NCBI GenBank assembly: GCA_016713825.1
Contig: JADJOJ010000007.1
Coordinates: forward strand, 124,001-188,000
DNA length: 64,000 nucleotides
Reading direction: 5' to 3'
From: Candidatus Leptofilum gracile
Lineage (GTDB): Bacteria > Chloroflexota > Anaerolineae > Promineifilales > Promineifilaceae
Part shown: one piece after another, positions 27,268 to 36,035 of the stretch
Position numbering within the stretch: the first letter of the stretch is position 1
Layout of the letters: every line of letters begins with the position of its first letter
Notes under the pieces: generated by a model
Seen by the model: only the letters and a program-made list of their open reading frames with translations
Told to the model about the DNA's origin: nothing
The model's database searches: none
Made by a program: the position numbers and the translations under genes

Positions 27268-27887
27268 GGCTCAACCTCCCTTTTTTGGGCAAAGCGGACC
27301 AGCCAGCAGTCGTGCTTGCCTTCTTCTTCCGTCGCTTTTAGGATGTGAAAAGCGGCCGTTTCTAAAAGCGGATCCAGCAGTTGGGGCTGCCAAAAGGTGA
27401 AAAAGCGGCGCAAATCATGACCATATTTTTCGGCAGCAACCCAGGCCTCGCCCTCACCTTGCTTTACAGAAACGTAAAGCAGGCCACGAGGCTTAAGGAC
27501 TCGCCAAAACTCTTTGAGCGTGGGCAGCAGATCGTCTCGTTGCAGGTGCAGCAAAGAGGCGCTGGCCCAAATGCCATCTACCTGCTGGCCGATGGGCAGG
27601 TGGCGCATGTCTGCCTGGATGAAGGGGGCCAGACAATTGTGTTCATCCCGGCCCACGCGCATCATTTCGTGGCTGTAATCCAGCGCAATGACGTTCAGGT
27701 GGTAAGATTGGAGAACGGCCGTATCCAGCCCCGACCCGCAGCCGACATCCAACACCGTTGCCCCTTCCGGCAGCAACGCCGCAAACGCTTGCAATTCAGA
27801 CTCCACAGTGCCGCCTTTTTGCCACGCCGCAGCATAACTCGACGCAATTTGACGGTACGTTTCTTGGGTTTGATCGTGGTGGTTCAT
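27264..27887 (-). CDS. SAM-dependent methyltransferase (class I, small-molecule type)
   Basis: 207 residues. TVLDVGCGSGLDTAVL is the SAM-binding motif I, VIALDYSHEMM motif II, and FIQADMRHLPIG and LKEFWRVLKPRGLLYVSVK the post-motifs. There is no target-recognition domain and no N-P-P-Y, so it is not a DNA methylase. The start MNHHDQTQETYRQIASSYA is chosen since the longer frame is antisense to the nuclease gene. Both ends overlap neighbours by ATGA, so it is made with the Mrr-like nuclease and the nucleotidyltransferase. Confidence 0.85.
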   Translation of the reverse strand: MNHHDQTQETYRQIASSYAAAWQKGGTVESELQAFAALLPEGATVLDVGCGSGLDTAVLQSYHLNVIALDYSHEMMRVGRDEHNCLAPFIQADMRHLPIGQQVDGIWASASLLHLQRDDLLPTLKEFWRVLKPRGLLYVSVKQGEGEAWVAAEKYGHDLRRFFTFWQPQLLDPLLETAAFHILKATEEEGKHDCWLVRFAQKREVEP

Positions 27888-28564
27888 GCAGATTTTGGCT
27901 TGGTGGGGGCAATTTGCAGCGAGCGGGCAATTTCTACCAATGTGGGGCCATCGATGAGCGTCATTGGCTTGCCCTGGGCCCATTCGCGGGCCGAGTCGGA
28001 GATATCGGCGGTGGTGACTAAAAAGGCATGGGAGACGCCCTCGTGAATGAGGGTGCCGTACAGTTCGCGCACGATGTCTGGGCCGATGGTGTTGCGGTAC
28101 CGCTTGCACTGCACGATGGCGCGTTTGCCGCCCTGGCGCGTCAGCATCAGGTCAACACCCAAGTCACCGCTGCGCCCGCGCAAAGAGACTTTGTACTTTT
28201 TTTGGCGAAACAGCTGGGCGACGTATTGTTCAAATTCGGCAGGCTGCAAGTTGTACAGCTGCTCCAGGGAAAGGGAGGGCAACGGCCGTAAATCCGCTTG
28301 CCGCCCCTGCCACCAAACCACGCCCCACACCACCGCCAGGGTGGCCAGCCAGCCCACCTCGACCAACCGCAAAAATTCGGCCACCACGTCGGGCAGCTCA
28401 GCCAGCCAGGCAGGTTGGCTAACGGCGCGAATGAGCAGCCAGAAGAGGTAAACGGCCGTTAACAAGCCAATAATCCAACGGCTGTTCAGCGCGACGGCCG
28501 GCCTGGGCTGTGAATGAACTTGGGGAGATTGTTGGCGCAAGCGCCATTCGGTGCGAACTACCAT
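27884..28564 (-). CDS. Membrane-anchored Mrr-like restriction endonuclease domain protein
   Basis: 226 residues. Two membrane segments (WIIGLLTAVYLFWLLIRAV and VGWLATLAVVWGVVWWQG) are followed by an Mrr_cat nuclease domain: LQPAEFEQYVAQLFRQKKY, then SGDLGVDLMLTRQ and AIVQCKRYRN, which supply the D...Q-x-K active site of the PD-(D/E)XK fold, and VSHAFLVTTADIS. Mrr-type nucleases cleave modified or foreign DNA. Being membrane-tethered, it may inspect incoming DNA. It heads a coupled operon with a methyltransferase and nucleotidyltransferase. Specificity unknown. Confidence 0.85.
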   Translation of the reverse strand: MVVRTEWRLRQQSPQVHSQPRPAVALNSRWIIGLLTAVYLFWLLIRAVSQPAWLAELPDVVAEFLRLVEVGWLATLAVVWGVVWWQGRQADLRPLPSLSLEQLYNLQPAEFEQYVAQLFRQKKYKVSLRGRSGDLGVDLMLTRQGGKRAIVQCKRYRNTIGPDIVRELYGTLIHEGVSHAFLVTTADISDSAREWAQGKPMTLIDGPTLVEIARSLQIAPTKPKSA

Positions 28565-28721
28565 GGGCTGAATTGTAAACGTGTGTGGCTAAATTCCCAA
28601 ACGAAACGGCCGTGTTCCGCTCACTCAATTCCATAGTACGATTCTCCAATTGTACGGTTTGCCTAGATCGCTTAAGCTGGCTAAAAATTATTAGCAATCA
28701 TCTAACAAATTTCAAATTGGC

Positions 28722-30932
28722 ATGTACCTCAAGCTCATCAGGCAGTTGACGCCCCCAAACTTCCCCGATCGCGAAAAAAATTTCTCGGCGATGGCCCTAC
28801 ACACCATCCTGACGGCTTCCGTATTTTTAACCTTGTTCAGCATCCTCCCCGCAATCTATGCCAACCCGGCGAGCACAGTGGTGATTATGGCCATTTTGCC
28901 AGCGCAGATAGTGGGCATTCACTTTAATCGAAAAGGGTTTGTGAGGGAAACGGCCGTTGGCTATCTGGCCATTGTTTCCCTAACCATCTTAACCGCTTCC
29001 TGGTTTTCTGGCGGCGTTCTGGGGGGCGGAACCATTTTCTTTGTGCCGCTGGTGTTTGTGGCCGGGCTTATTCTGGGCAATCGCTCTGGTGCCTATTACG
29101 GATTACTCTGCACCATTATTTTGGTGGTGCTTTATGTTGGCCAGGTGTTGGGCTACGTGCAGCCACTCTCCACCAACCCACTGACGCTGGCCCAACTGCA
29201 CACCGTCGTCCTCATTATCTCCATTCTCATGATGGTGGTGTTTACCCACCTGGCCCTGCGCGGCTTCCGGCAGCTGCTGGCCCAGGCAGACGCCAACCGC
29301 ACCGCCCTCAACCACACCATCCAGCAGCTGCGCGATACAACCGTCTCCAAAGAAGCCGCCGAAACCGCAACCAAGGCAAAATCTGAATTTTTAGCCAACA
29401 TGAGCCATGAAATCCGCACCCCACTCAATGGCATCATTGGCATGACTGGTCTGGTATTAGACAGCCCACTCACCAATGAGCAGCGAGATTTTATAGAGAC
29501 CATCCGCAAAAGTGGCGACAACCTGCTCACAATCATCAACGAAATATTAGACTTTTCCAAGATAGAAGCAGGTCAGCTTGAACTAGAAATCCAGCCAGTG
29601 AATGTGCGGCAGGTGGTAGAAGAAGCGGTTGATTTACTCGCCACCGAAGCGGTGAAGAAAGGGCTGGAATTGACCTATTACATCCACCACAAAACCCCCT
29701 CTACGCTCATGGGCGATGTCACCCGGCTGCGCCAAATTTTGGTAAATTTGTTGAGTAATGCGATCAAATTTACGAACCAGGGCGAAGTTGTGGTTTGTGT
29801 AGATAGCCAAACGGTAGACAATGGCCAAACGCGCACCCATTTTTCGGTTAAAGATACGGGTATCGGCATTGCGGCCAGCAATCAGGCACGCCTGTTCCAA
29901 TCGTTTAGCCAGGTAGATTCCTCGACGACACGCCGCTTTGGCGGCACGGGGCTGGGGCTGGTGATTAGCAAAGAGCTCACCGAAATGATGGGCGGCAAAA
30001 TGTGGGTAGAAAGTGAAGAGGGGAAAGGCTCGACGTTTCATTTTACCATCACAACGGCCGTTGCCCCCTTTGCGCGTCCGGCTTACCTGTCTGGCGATCA
30101 ACCGCTGCTGACACAGAAGAAGGTGCTCATCGTAGACGACAACGAAACCAACCGGATAATTTTGCAGCAGCAAACCGCCTCCTGGGGAATGGAGTCTGTG
30201 CTGGCCGCCTCTGGAGACGAAGCGCTCACCATTTTACACAGCAACAACCATAAGTTTGATGTTGCCATTTTAGATATGCAAATGCCAGCGATGGACGGCC
30301 GTATGCTGGCTGAAAAGATTCGGCAAACGCACGATGATATTACCCTGCCCACCATCTTGTTAACGTCTCTGGGGCTGCACAAAGAGACAAGTGACGGCCG
30401 TTTATTCAACGCCCACCTGGTAAAACCTGCCAAACAATCGCAGCTGTACGATGTCTTAATCCAGCTGCTCAATGACAATATTTCGGCGAACAGGTTAACG
30501 GCCGTTTCCGCCAATACCAGGCTGGATACAGTCGAGCCAATCCGCGCCTCGCTGCGCGTACTGCTGGCAGAAGACAACCTGATCAACCAAAAAGTAGCCC
30601 TCCGCATGCTAGAACGCCTCGGCCTGCGCGCCGATGTCGTCGCCAACGGTCAGGAAGCAATCGACTCCTTCAAGCGCCAGCGATATGATGTCATCCTGAT
30701 GGACGTGCAAATGCCAGAAATGGACGGCGTCACGGCCACCGACTACATCCGCACCAACTGGCCCACCGATCAGCAGCCCTACATCATCGCCATGACCGCC
30801 AATGCCCTCAGCGGCGACCGAGAAAAATACCTGGAAGTGGGCATGGATGATTACATCAGCAAACCAGTACGCATTGAAAAGCTGCAAGAAGCCCTCACCA
30901 GCTACACCAAAACCAAGCTGCCCAGCTATTAG
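28722..30932 (+). CDS. Hybrid sensor histidine kinase with two receiver domains
   Basis: 736 residues. About six N-terminal membrane segments (to ~185) form the sensor; a short coiled coil leads to HisKA with the phospho-His in NMSHEIRTPLNGIIGMTG (~228). The HATPase has ILVNLLSNAIKF (N box), DTGIGI and FGGTGLGLVISKELTEMMGG. Two receivers follow: REC1 (~467-590, LIVDDNETNR, Asp in AILDMQMPA) and REC2 (~611-730, LLAEDNLINQ, Asp in ILMDVQMPEMDG). There is no HPt domain, so the phosphate must pass to a separate HPt protein. The signal is unknown; the adjacent pullulanase gene is downstream but a link is only a guess. Confidence 0.93.
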   Translation: MYLKLIRQLTPPNFPDREKNFSAMALHTILTASVFLTLFSILPAIYANPASTVVIMAILPAQIVGIHFNRKGFVRETAVGYLAIVSLTILTASWFSGGVLGGGTIFFVPLVFVAGLILGNRSGAYYGLLCTIILVVLYVGQVLGYVQPLSTNPLTLAQLHTVVLIISILMMVVFTHLALRGFRQLLAQADANRTALNHTIQQLRDTTVSKEAAETATKAKSEFLANMSHEIRTPLNGIIGMTGLVLDSPLTNEQRDFIETIRKSGDNLLTIINEILDFSKIEAGQLELEIQPVNVRQVVEEAVDLLATEAVKKGLELTYYIHHKTPSTLMGDVTRLRQILVNLLSNAIKFTNQGEVVVCVDSQTVDNGQTRTHFSVKDTGIGIAASNQARLFQSFSQVDSSTTRRFGGTGLGLVISKELTEMMGGKMWVESEEGKGSTFHFTITTAVAPFARPAYLSGDQPLLTQKKVLIVDDNETNRIILQQQTASWGMESVLAASGDEALTILHSNNHKFDVAILDMQMPAMDGRMLAEKIRQTHDDITLPTILLTSLGLHKETSDGRLFNAHLVKPAKQSQLYDVLIQLLNDNISANRLTAVSANTRLDTVEPIRASLRVLLAEDNLINQKVALRMLERLGLRADVVANGQEAIDSFKRQRYDVILMDVQMPEMDGVTATDYIRTNWPTDQQPYIIAMTANALSGDREKYLEVGMDDYISKPVRIEKLQEALTSYTKTKLPSY

Positions 30933-31021
30933 TCCATACGCGCCTTGCACCCCTAACTACTCAGCCAAATAATTGCATTTACAACAGATGACGGCCGTTC
31001 TCAATTGTCGTACAATCATCC

Positions 31022-31039
31022 CATAAACCGTTGTTTATG
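31022..31039 (+). promoter_or_regulatory. Operator-like palindrome upstream of the pullulanase gene
   Basis: CATAAACCGTTGTTTATG is a perfect 7-4-7 inverted repeat 55 bp before the ATG, just downstream of a TACAAT box (31011-31016) that has only a weak -35 (ATGACG, 17-bp spacer). It differs from the amylase operator, so different regulators may control the two enzymes. Confidence 0.5.
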
Positions 31040-31093
31040 TTGTGCGCATTCCGCCACTGTTTTTAACAAATCCTGTTTGCTTCTGGAGAAAAA

Positions 31094-34000
31094 ATGAAAG
31101 AAAAAATCGACTCACAATGGGGCAAAATCCGCCTTGTTTTGGTTATTTTGGTGGCGCTGGGGGTAACGGCCGTTTCCGCCTCCGCCCAATCCGATGACCC
31201 CGCCAGCATCCCCCCACCAGACAGCGTAACCATCGCTGGCACCCTGCAAACCGAAATCGGCTGTTCCGGCATCTGGAACACCAGCTGCGCCGAAAGCCAG
31301 CTCACCTACGACGAAGCCAACGACATCTGGCTGGCCACCTTCGACATGCCCGCCGGTAGCTATGAATACAAAGCCGCCCTCAACGGCAGTTGGGACGACA
31401 ACTACGGCCTCAACGCCGAATATTACGGCCCCAACATCCCCCTCGAACTGCCCGAAGATAGCCCCGTCACCTTCTGGTACGACCACAAAACCCGCTGGGT
31501 CAGCGACAGCGTCAACAGCCTCGTCGCCACCGCCCCCGGCAGCTTCCAGGATGAACTCGGCTGCGCTGGCGACTGGGCTCCCGACTGCCTCCGCTCCATG
31601 CTCCAAGACCCCAACGGCGACGGCATCTACACCTTCATCACCATCGACATTCCCGCCGGTGAGTACGAAGCCAAAGTCGCCCTCAACCAAACCTGGGACG
31701 TGAACTACGGCGTCGATGGCGAACTGGACGGAGCCAACCTCCCCTTCACCGTCGGCGAAGGCCAGGCCGTCCTCTTCGCCTTTGACCCCAGCACCAACCT
31801 GCTCACCATCCAGGCCATTGACGAAATTCCCGCCGACCTGGTCAGCCAGGACAGCGGCGGCGGCCTGCCCCCAGCAGCCGCCCCCTTCCCCGACCTCGTC
31901 GTCGTGCCCGGCACCATTCAATCCGTGCTCGGCTGCGCCGGTGATTGGGCACCCGACTGCACCAACACCGAACTCACCTACAGCGAAGAAAACCAGCTCT
32001 TCAGCGCCACCTTCGACATTCCCGCCGGGGAATATGAGTACAAAGCCGCCCTTAACGGCACCTGGGACGTGAACTTTGGCCTCAATGCCGAGCCGGGTGG
32101 AGCCAATATTCCGCTGGTTTTGGAGGAGGATACGGCCGTTACCTTCTACTTCGACAACCAGACCGGCTGGGTAGCCGACAGCGTCAACAACCTCATCGCC
32201 AACGTGCCCGGCAGCTTCCAAAGCGAACTCGGCTGCGCCGACGATTGGCAGCCCAGCTGCTTTGCCAGCTGGCTGCAAGACCCCGACGGCGACGGCGTCT
32301 TCACCTTCCAAACCGTCAGCATCCCCGTGGGTGAATACGAAGCCAAAGTCGCCCTCAACGGCAGCTGGGATGTGAACTACGGCGAAGGCGGCGCTCAAGA
32401 CGGGGCCAACCTCCCCTTCAGCGTGCAAGAAGCCGACACCCTCGTTACCTTCACCTTCGACTCAAGGAGCAACCTCTTGAACATTTCCGTCGGGTCTGGC
32501 GGCATCCAGGGCAACATCAGCCAACGCAGTGCCCACTGGGTTTCGCAAGACACCATCGCCTGGGACATTGAAGACGCCCCCGGCAACCAATACGCCTTCC
32601 ACTACGATCCCCTGGGCGGTGCGTTCTCCCTCGGCTTCGATGGCATCTCTGGCGGCGACGCCGTGCCGCTCACCGTCGATCCCAACGGCCTGAGCGACGA
32701 AATCATCGCCAAGTTCCCCCACCTGCGTAACTTCACCGCGCTCAAGTTTAGCGAGGATGATCTGAGCGTAGCCCGCGTCGCCCTCAAAGGGCAGATCGCC
32801 ATCTCCGCCCAAAACGCCGACGGCCAAACCATCGACGCCGCTGGCCTGCAAATCCCCGGCGTGCTGGATGATTTGTACCCATACGACGGCGATCTGGGCG
32901 TGACGTTTGCCGATGGCCTGCCCACCCTCACCGTCTGGGCACCCACGGCGCGGCAGGTGCGCCTACACCTCTTCGACGACGCCAATCCCAACACCGAAGC
33001 CGAAGTGCTGACGATGCGCCCCACCCCCAGCAACGGCACCTGGGCCATCACCGGCGAAGCGGATTGGGCGGGTAAATACTATCTATACGAAGTGCAGGTT
33101 TACGTGCCCACCGAGAGCAGCCTGCAAACCAACCTGGTTACCGACCCGTACTCCTTCAGCCTGGCCACCAACAGCACCCGCAGCCAAATTGTGGACCTGG
33201 CAGACCCAACCACCATGCCCGATGGCTGGCTGAACGTGGTAAAACCAGGCATCGCCGCCCCAGAAGACATCGTCATTTACGAGCTGCACGTGCGCGACTT
33301 TAGCGTCAACGACGGAAGCGTGCCGGAAGAACTGCGCGGCACCTATTCGGCCTTCACGCAGATGGATTCCAACGGCATGCAGCACCTGGCGGCGCTGTCC
33401 GAGGCTGGTCTAACACATTTGCATCTCTTGCCCACCTTCGACATCGCCACCATTGACGAAGACAAATCCACCTGGGTCACGCCATCTTTTGAAGAACTGG
33501 CCAGCCTGCCCGCTGATTCTGAAGAGCAGCAGGCGCTGATTGGCACCCTGCGCGACCAGGACCCGTTTAACTGGGGCTACGATCCGTTCCATTACAGCGT
33601 GCCGGAAGGCAGCTACGCCGTAAACCCGGAAGGCATCAGCCGGATCGTGGAATATCGTGACATGGTGCAGGCACTCAATGAGATTGGGCTGCGCGTGGTG
33701 GTGGATGTGGTGTACAACCACACCAACGCTAGCGGTCAGGCAGACAATTCTGTATTGGACCGGATTGTGCCCGGCTACTACCACCGGTTGAGCAGCACGG
33801 GGCGCGTGGAAACGAGCACCTGCTGCCAAAACACCGCCACCGAGCACGACATGATGCGCAAACTGATGGTCGATTCGGTGGTGACCTGGGCCACGGCGTA
33901 CAAAATCGACGCCTTCCGCTTTGACCTGATGGGCCACCACATGAAAGAAGATATGCTGGCGGTGCGCGCCGCGCTGGATGCGCTGACGCTGGAAGCCGAC

Positions 34001-35482
34001 GGTGTGGATGGCAAAAATATCTACGTTTACGGCGAAGGCTGGGATTTTGGTGAAGTGGGCGGCAATGCCCGCGGCGAGAACGCCACCCAGTTCAACCTGG
34101 CGGGCACGGGCATCGGCACGTTTAGCGACCGGCTGCGGGATGCGGCCCGTGGTGGCAGCCCGTTTGGCGGGCAAACCGAGCAGGGCTTCTTGAACGGCTT
34201 GCTGGTCTACCCAAATGAGACAAACCAGGGCAGCGAGACGGAGCAGTTGGTGAAGTTGCAGAACTTTATGGACATCATCCGGCTGGGGCTGGCGGGTAAT
34301 TTGAGCGACTTCACCTTTGTTGGCTCAGACGGCGCGCCGATTTCCGGCAGCGAGGTGCTGTACAACGGCTCCCCGGCTGGCTACACGGCCGATCCGCAGG
34401 AGCAGATCGTCTACATCTCCAAACACGACAACGAGACGCTGTTTGACATCATCCAGTACAAAGCGCCATTAGGCACCAGCACTGAAGATCGCGCCCGGAT
34501 GCAAACGTTGGGCAACTCGATTGTGATGTTCAGCCAGGGTGTGCCGTTCTTCCAGGCGGGGGATGATTTGCTGCGCTCCAAATCGCTGGATCGCAACAGC
34601 TACAACTCCGGTGACTGGTTCAACCGGCTGGACTTTACGTACCAGAGCAACAACTGGGGCGTGGGCCTGCCGCCGTCGGGCGACAACCAGGGGATGTGGC
34701 CCACGATGCAGCCGCTGCTGGCGAACCCCGATTTGGCCGTCACGCCAGCCGATATTGCCTTTGCCCGCGACACGTTCCGGGAACTGCTGCAAATTCGGAT
34801 GAGTTCGCCGCTGTTTCGGTTGCAAACGGCCGTTCAAGTCCAAAATAGCCTCCAATTCCACAACAACGGGCCAGACCAGCTGCCCGGCGTCATTGTGATG
34901 AGCCTGAGCGACCTGACGGGTGAGGACCTTGATCCGAATTATGACATGGTGGTCGTGCTGTTCAACGCCACGCCCGACGCGCTGAGCTTCACGGAAGAAG
35001 CGACAACCAACCTGCCCTTCTCGCTACATCCCGTGCAGCAAAATTCGGTGGATGGTGTGGTGCAAACGGCCGTTTTCGACGAAGCCAGCGGCACATTTAC
35101 CGTACCGGCGTGGACAACGGCCGTCTTTGTTTTGCCGCAGGGCAGTGTAGAACAACCGACGCGTGGGGAGGAAACGGCCGTAGAGATCGAAACAGAAACG
35201 GCCGAAGAACCTGAAGTGGTGGCTGAAACAGCCCCAGCTGAAACAGCCCCAGATGAAGAACCCCCGGCTGAAGCAGCCGAAGCCGAAGCCCCCACCGCAG
35301 CTGAAGCAGAAGGGGAAGACGCCCACAGCGAAGCCGAAAGCCACAGCGAAGCCGAACTGGTTGAGGATGCACCTAGCACCCCCTGGATCATCTGGCTGAG
35401 CGCGGTGGGTGGTGGCTTTATCCTGGCGCTCATCGTGGCCTGGGCCAGCCGCCGCCCGCGCCCCAACAACGATCACCATTAA
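31094..35482 (+). CDS. pulA: Cell-surface type I pullulanase (GH13) with C-terminal membrane anchor
   Basis: 1462 residues. A signal peptide is followed by four X25/CBM-like modules in A-B-A-B order (e.g. PAGEYEYKAALNGTWDVNFG), a pullulanase N-domain (SAHWVSQDTIAWDIEDAPG), a CBM48-like domain, and a GH13 barrel with FNWGYDPFHYSVPEGSY (type I pullulanase YNWGYDP-like), VVDVVYNHTNASG, nucleophile Asp in DAFRFDLMGHH (~944), Glu in YVYGEGWDFGE (~981) and Asp in SKHDNETLFD (~1112). A Glu/Ala-rich stalk then leads to WIIWLSAVGGGFILALIVAW and an RRPRP stop-transfer. It debranches alpha-1,6 links of pullulan or starch at the cell surface, complementing the amylase. Ribosome-binding site TCTGGAG. Confidence 0.95.
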   Translation: MKEKIDSQWGKIRLVLVILVALGVTAVSASAQSDDPASIPPPDSVTIAGTLQTEIGCSGIWNTSCAESQLTYDEANDIWLATFDMPAGSYEYKAALNGSWDDNYGLNAEYYGPNIPLELPEDSPVTFWYDHKTRWVSDSVNSLVATAPGSFQDELGCAGDWAPDCLRSMLQDPNGDGIYTFITIDIPAGEYEAKVALNQTWDVNYGVDGELDGANLPFTVGEGQAVLFAFDPSTNLLTIQAIDEIPADLVSQDSGGGLPPAAAPFPDLVVVPGTIQSVLGCAGDWAPDCTNTELTYSEENQLFSATFDIPAGEYEYKAALNGTWDVNFGLNAEPGGANIPLVLEEDTAVTFYFDNQTGWVADSVNNLIANVPGSFQSELGCADDWQPSCFASWLQDPDGDGVFTFQTVSIPVGEYEAKVALNGSWDVNYGEGGAQDGANLPFSVQEADTLVTFTFDSRSNLLNISVGSGGIQGNISQRSAHWVSQDTIAWDIEDAPGNQYAFHYDPLGGAFSLGFDGISGGDAVPLTVDPNGLSDEIIAKFPHLRNFTALKFSEDDLSVARVALKGQIAISAQNADGQTIDAAGLQIPGVLDDLYPYDGDLGVTFADGLPTLTVWAPTARQVRLHLFDDANPNTEAEVLTMRPTPSNGTWAITGEADWAGKYYLYEVQVYVPTESSLQTNLVTDPYSFSLATNSTRSQIVDLADPTTMPDGWLNVVKPGIAAPEDIVIYELHVRDFSVNDGSVPEELRGTYSAFTQMDSNGMQHLAALSEAGLTHLHLLPTFDIATIDEDKSTWVTPSFEELASLPADSEEQQALIGTLRDQDPFNWGYDPFHYSVPEGSYAVNPEGISRIVEYRDMVQALNEIGLRVVVDVVYNHTNASGQADNSVLDRIVPGYYHRLSSTGRVETSTCCQNTATEHDMMRKLMVDSVVTWATAYKIDAFRFDLMGHHMKEDMLAVRAALDALTLEADGVDGKNIYVYGEGWDFGEVGGNARGENATQFNLAGTGIGTFSDRLRDAARGGSPFGGQTEQGFLNGLLVYPNETNQGSETEQLVKLQNFMDIIRLGLAGNLSDFTFVGSDGAPISGSEVLYNGSPAGYTADPQEQIVYISKHDNETLFDIIQYKAPLGTSTEDRARMQTLGNSIVMFSQGVPFFQAGDDLLRSKSLDRNSYNSGDWFNRLDFTYQSNNWGVGLPPSGDNQGMWPTMQPLLANPDLAVTPADIAFARDTFRELLQIRMSSPLFRLQTAVQVQNSLQFHNNGPDQLPGVIVMSLSDLTGEDLDPNYDMVVVLFNATPDALSFTEEATTNLPFSLHPVQQNSVDGVVQTAVFDEASGTFTVPAWTTAVFVLPQGSVEQPTRGEETAVEIETETAEEPEVVAETAPAETAPDEEPPAEAAEAEAPTAAEAEGEDAHSEAESHSEAELVEDAPSTPWIIWLSAVGGGFILALIVAWASRRPRPNNDHH

Positions 35483-35488
35483 AAAATA

Positions 35489-35692
35489 ATGGGTCTTCAG
35501 GATTTCGTGGGGTCTGGCGTGAAACGTGATGCGTGAAACGTGATGCGTGAAACGTGATGCGTGAAACGTGATGCGTGAAACGTGATGCGTGAAACGTGAT
35601 GCGTGAAACGTGATGCCTCTCTGGTCACGTTTCACGTTTCACGCATCACGGGCTGTAAACCCCCTGAATTCCCAAAGAGCCAAAATAATTGA
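35489..35692. repeat. Heptad-repeat hairpin element, copy 1 (14 heptads)
   Basis: Flanks GGGTCTTCAGGATTTCGTGG and CCCCTGAATTCCCAAAGAGCC enclose fourteen heptads alternating CGTGAAA and CGTGATG (35518-35615), then cctctctggt and an inverted arm of CACGTTT/CACGCAT units. The two flanks are themselves imperfect inverted repeats. An inverted copy with the same flanks but four heptads is at 50716-50839; diverged relatives are at 39670 and 60474. It looks like a dispersed non-coding element whose heptad number varies. Confidence 0.85.
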
Positions 35693-35694
35693 GT

Positions 35695-35830
35695 AAGTGG
35701 GTGAAGGGGTAATGGCAGCAACTGGCCTTCACCCCTTCACCCCTTCACCCCTTCACCCCTTCACCCCTTCACCCCTTCACCCCTTCACCCCTTCACCCCT
35801 TCACCCCTTCACCCGGTCACCTTGTCACCT
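35695..35830. repeat. TTCACCCC octamer tandem array
   Basis: About eleven direct copies of TTCACCCC run from 35728 to 35814. The preceding gggtgaaggggtaa (35699-35712) is complementary, so a hairpin can form. It fills the gap before the gyrB promoter. No spacers, hence not CRISPR. The only gyrB promoter hint is an extended -10, TGTGGTATACT, at 35868-35878. Confidence 0.8.
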
Positions 35831-36035
35831 CGTCCCTCCTCCATTTCCCTACCCAGCTTAGAACAAATGTGGTATACTTATGTCTCGTAAAAATGAGTTA
35901 AAATCGAGGCAAAATAAGCACCATTTCTCCTGATACAAACCCTTTTCTGCACAAGCTATCAGCCCCAATCGCTGCCCCTTTTTGGGCAACAGATGGTTGA
36001 TTTTTGCCCGAATTGTAAAAATTAAGGAACGTTTC

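Noticed and set aside
26467..28564. Restriction-modification system from nuclease plus methyltransferase
   Set aside because: The methyltransferase has no DNA-methylase motif (no N/D-P-P-Y) and no target-recognition domain, so it cannot be paired as the modifying subunit by sequence alone.
35518..35830. CRISPR array at the CGTGATG/CGTGAAA and TTCACCCC runs
   Set aside because: Units are 7-8 bp and directly adjacent, with no unique spacers and no cas genes; these are tandem repeats forming hairpins.
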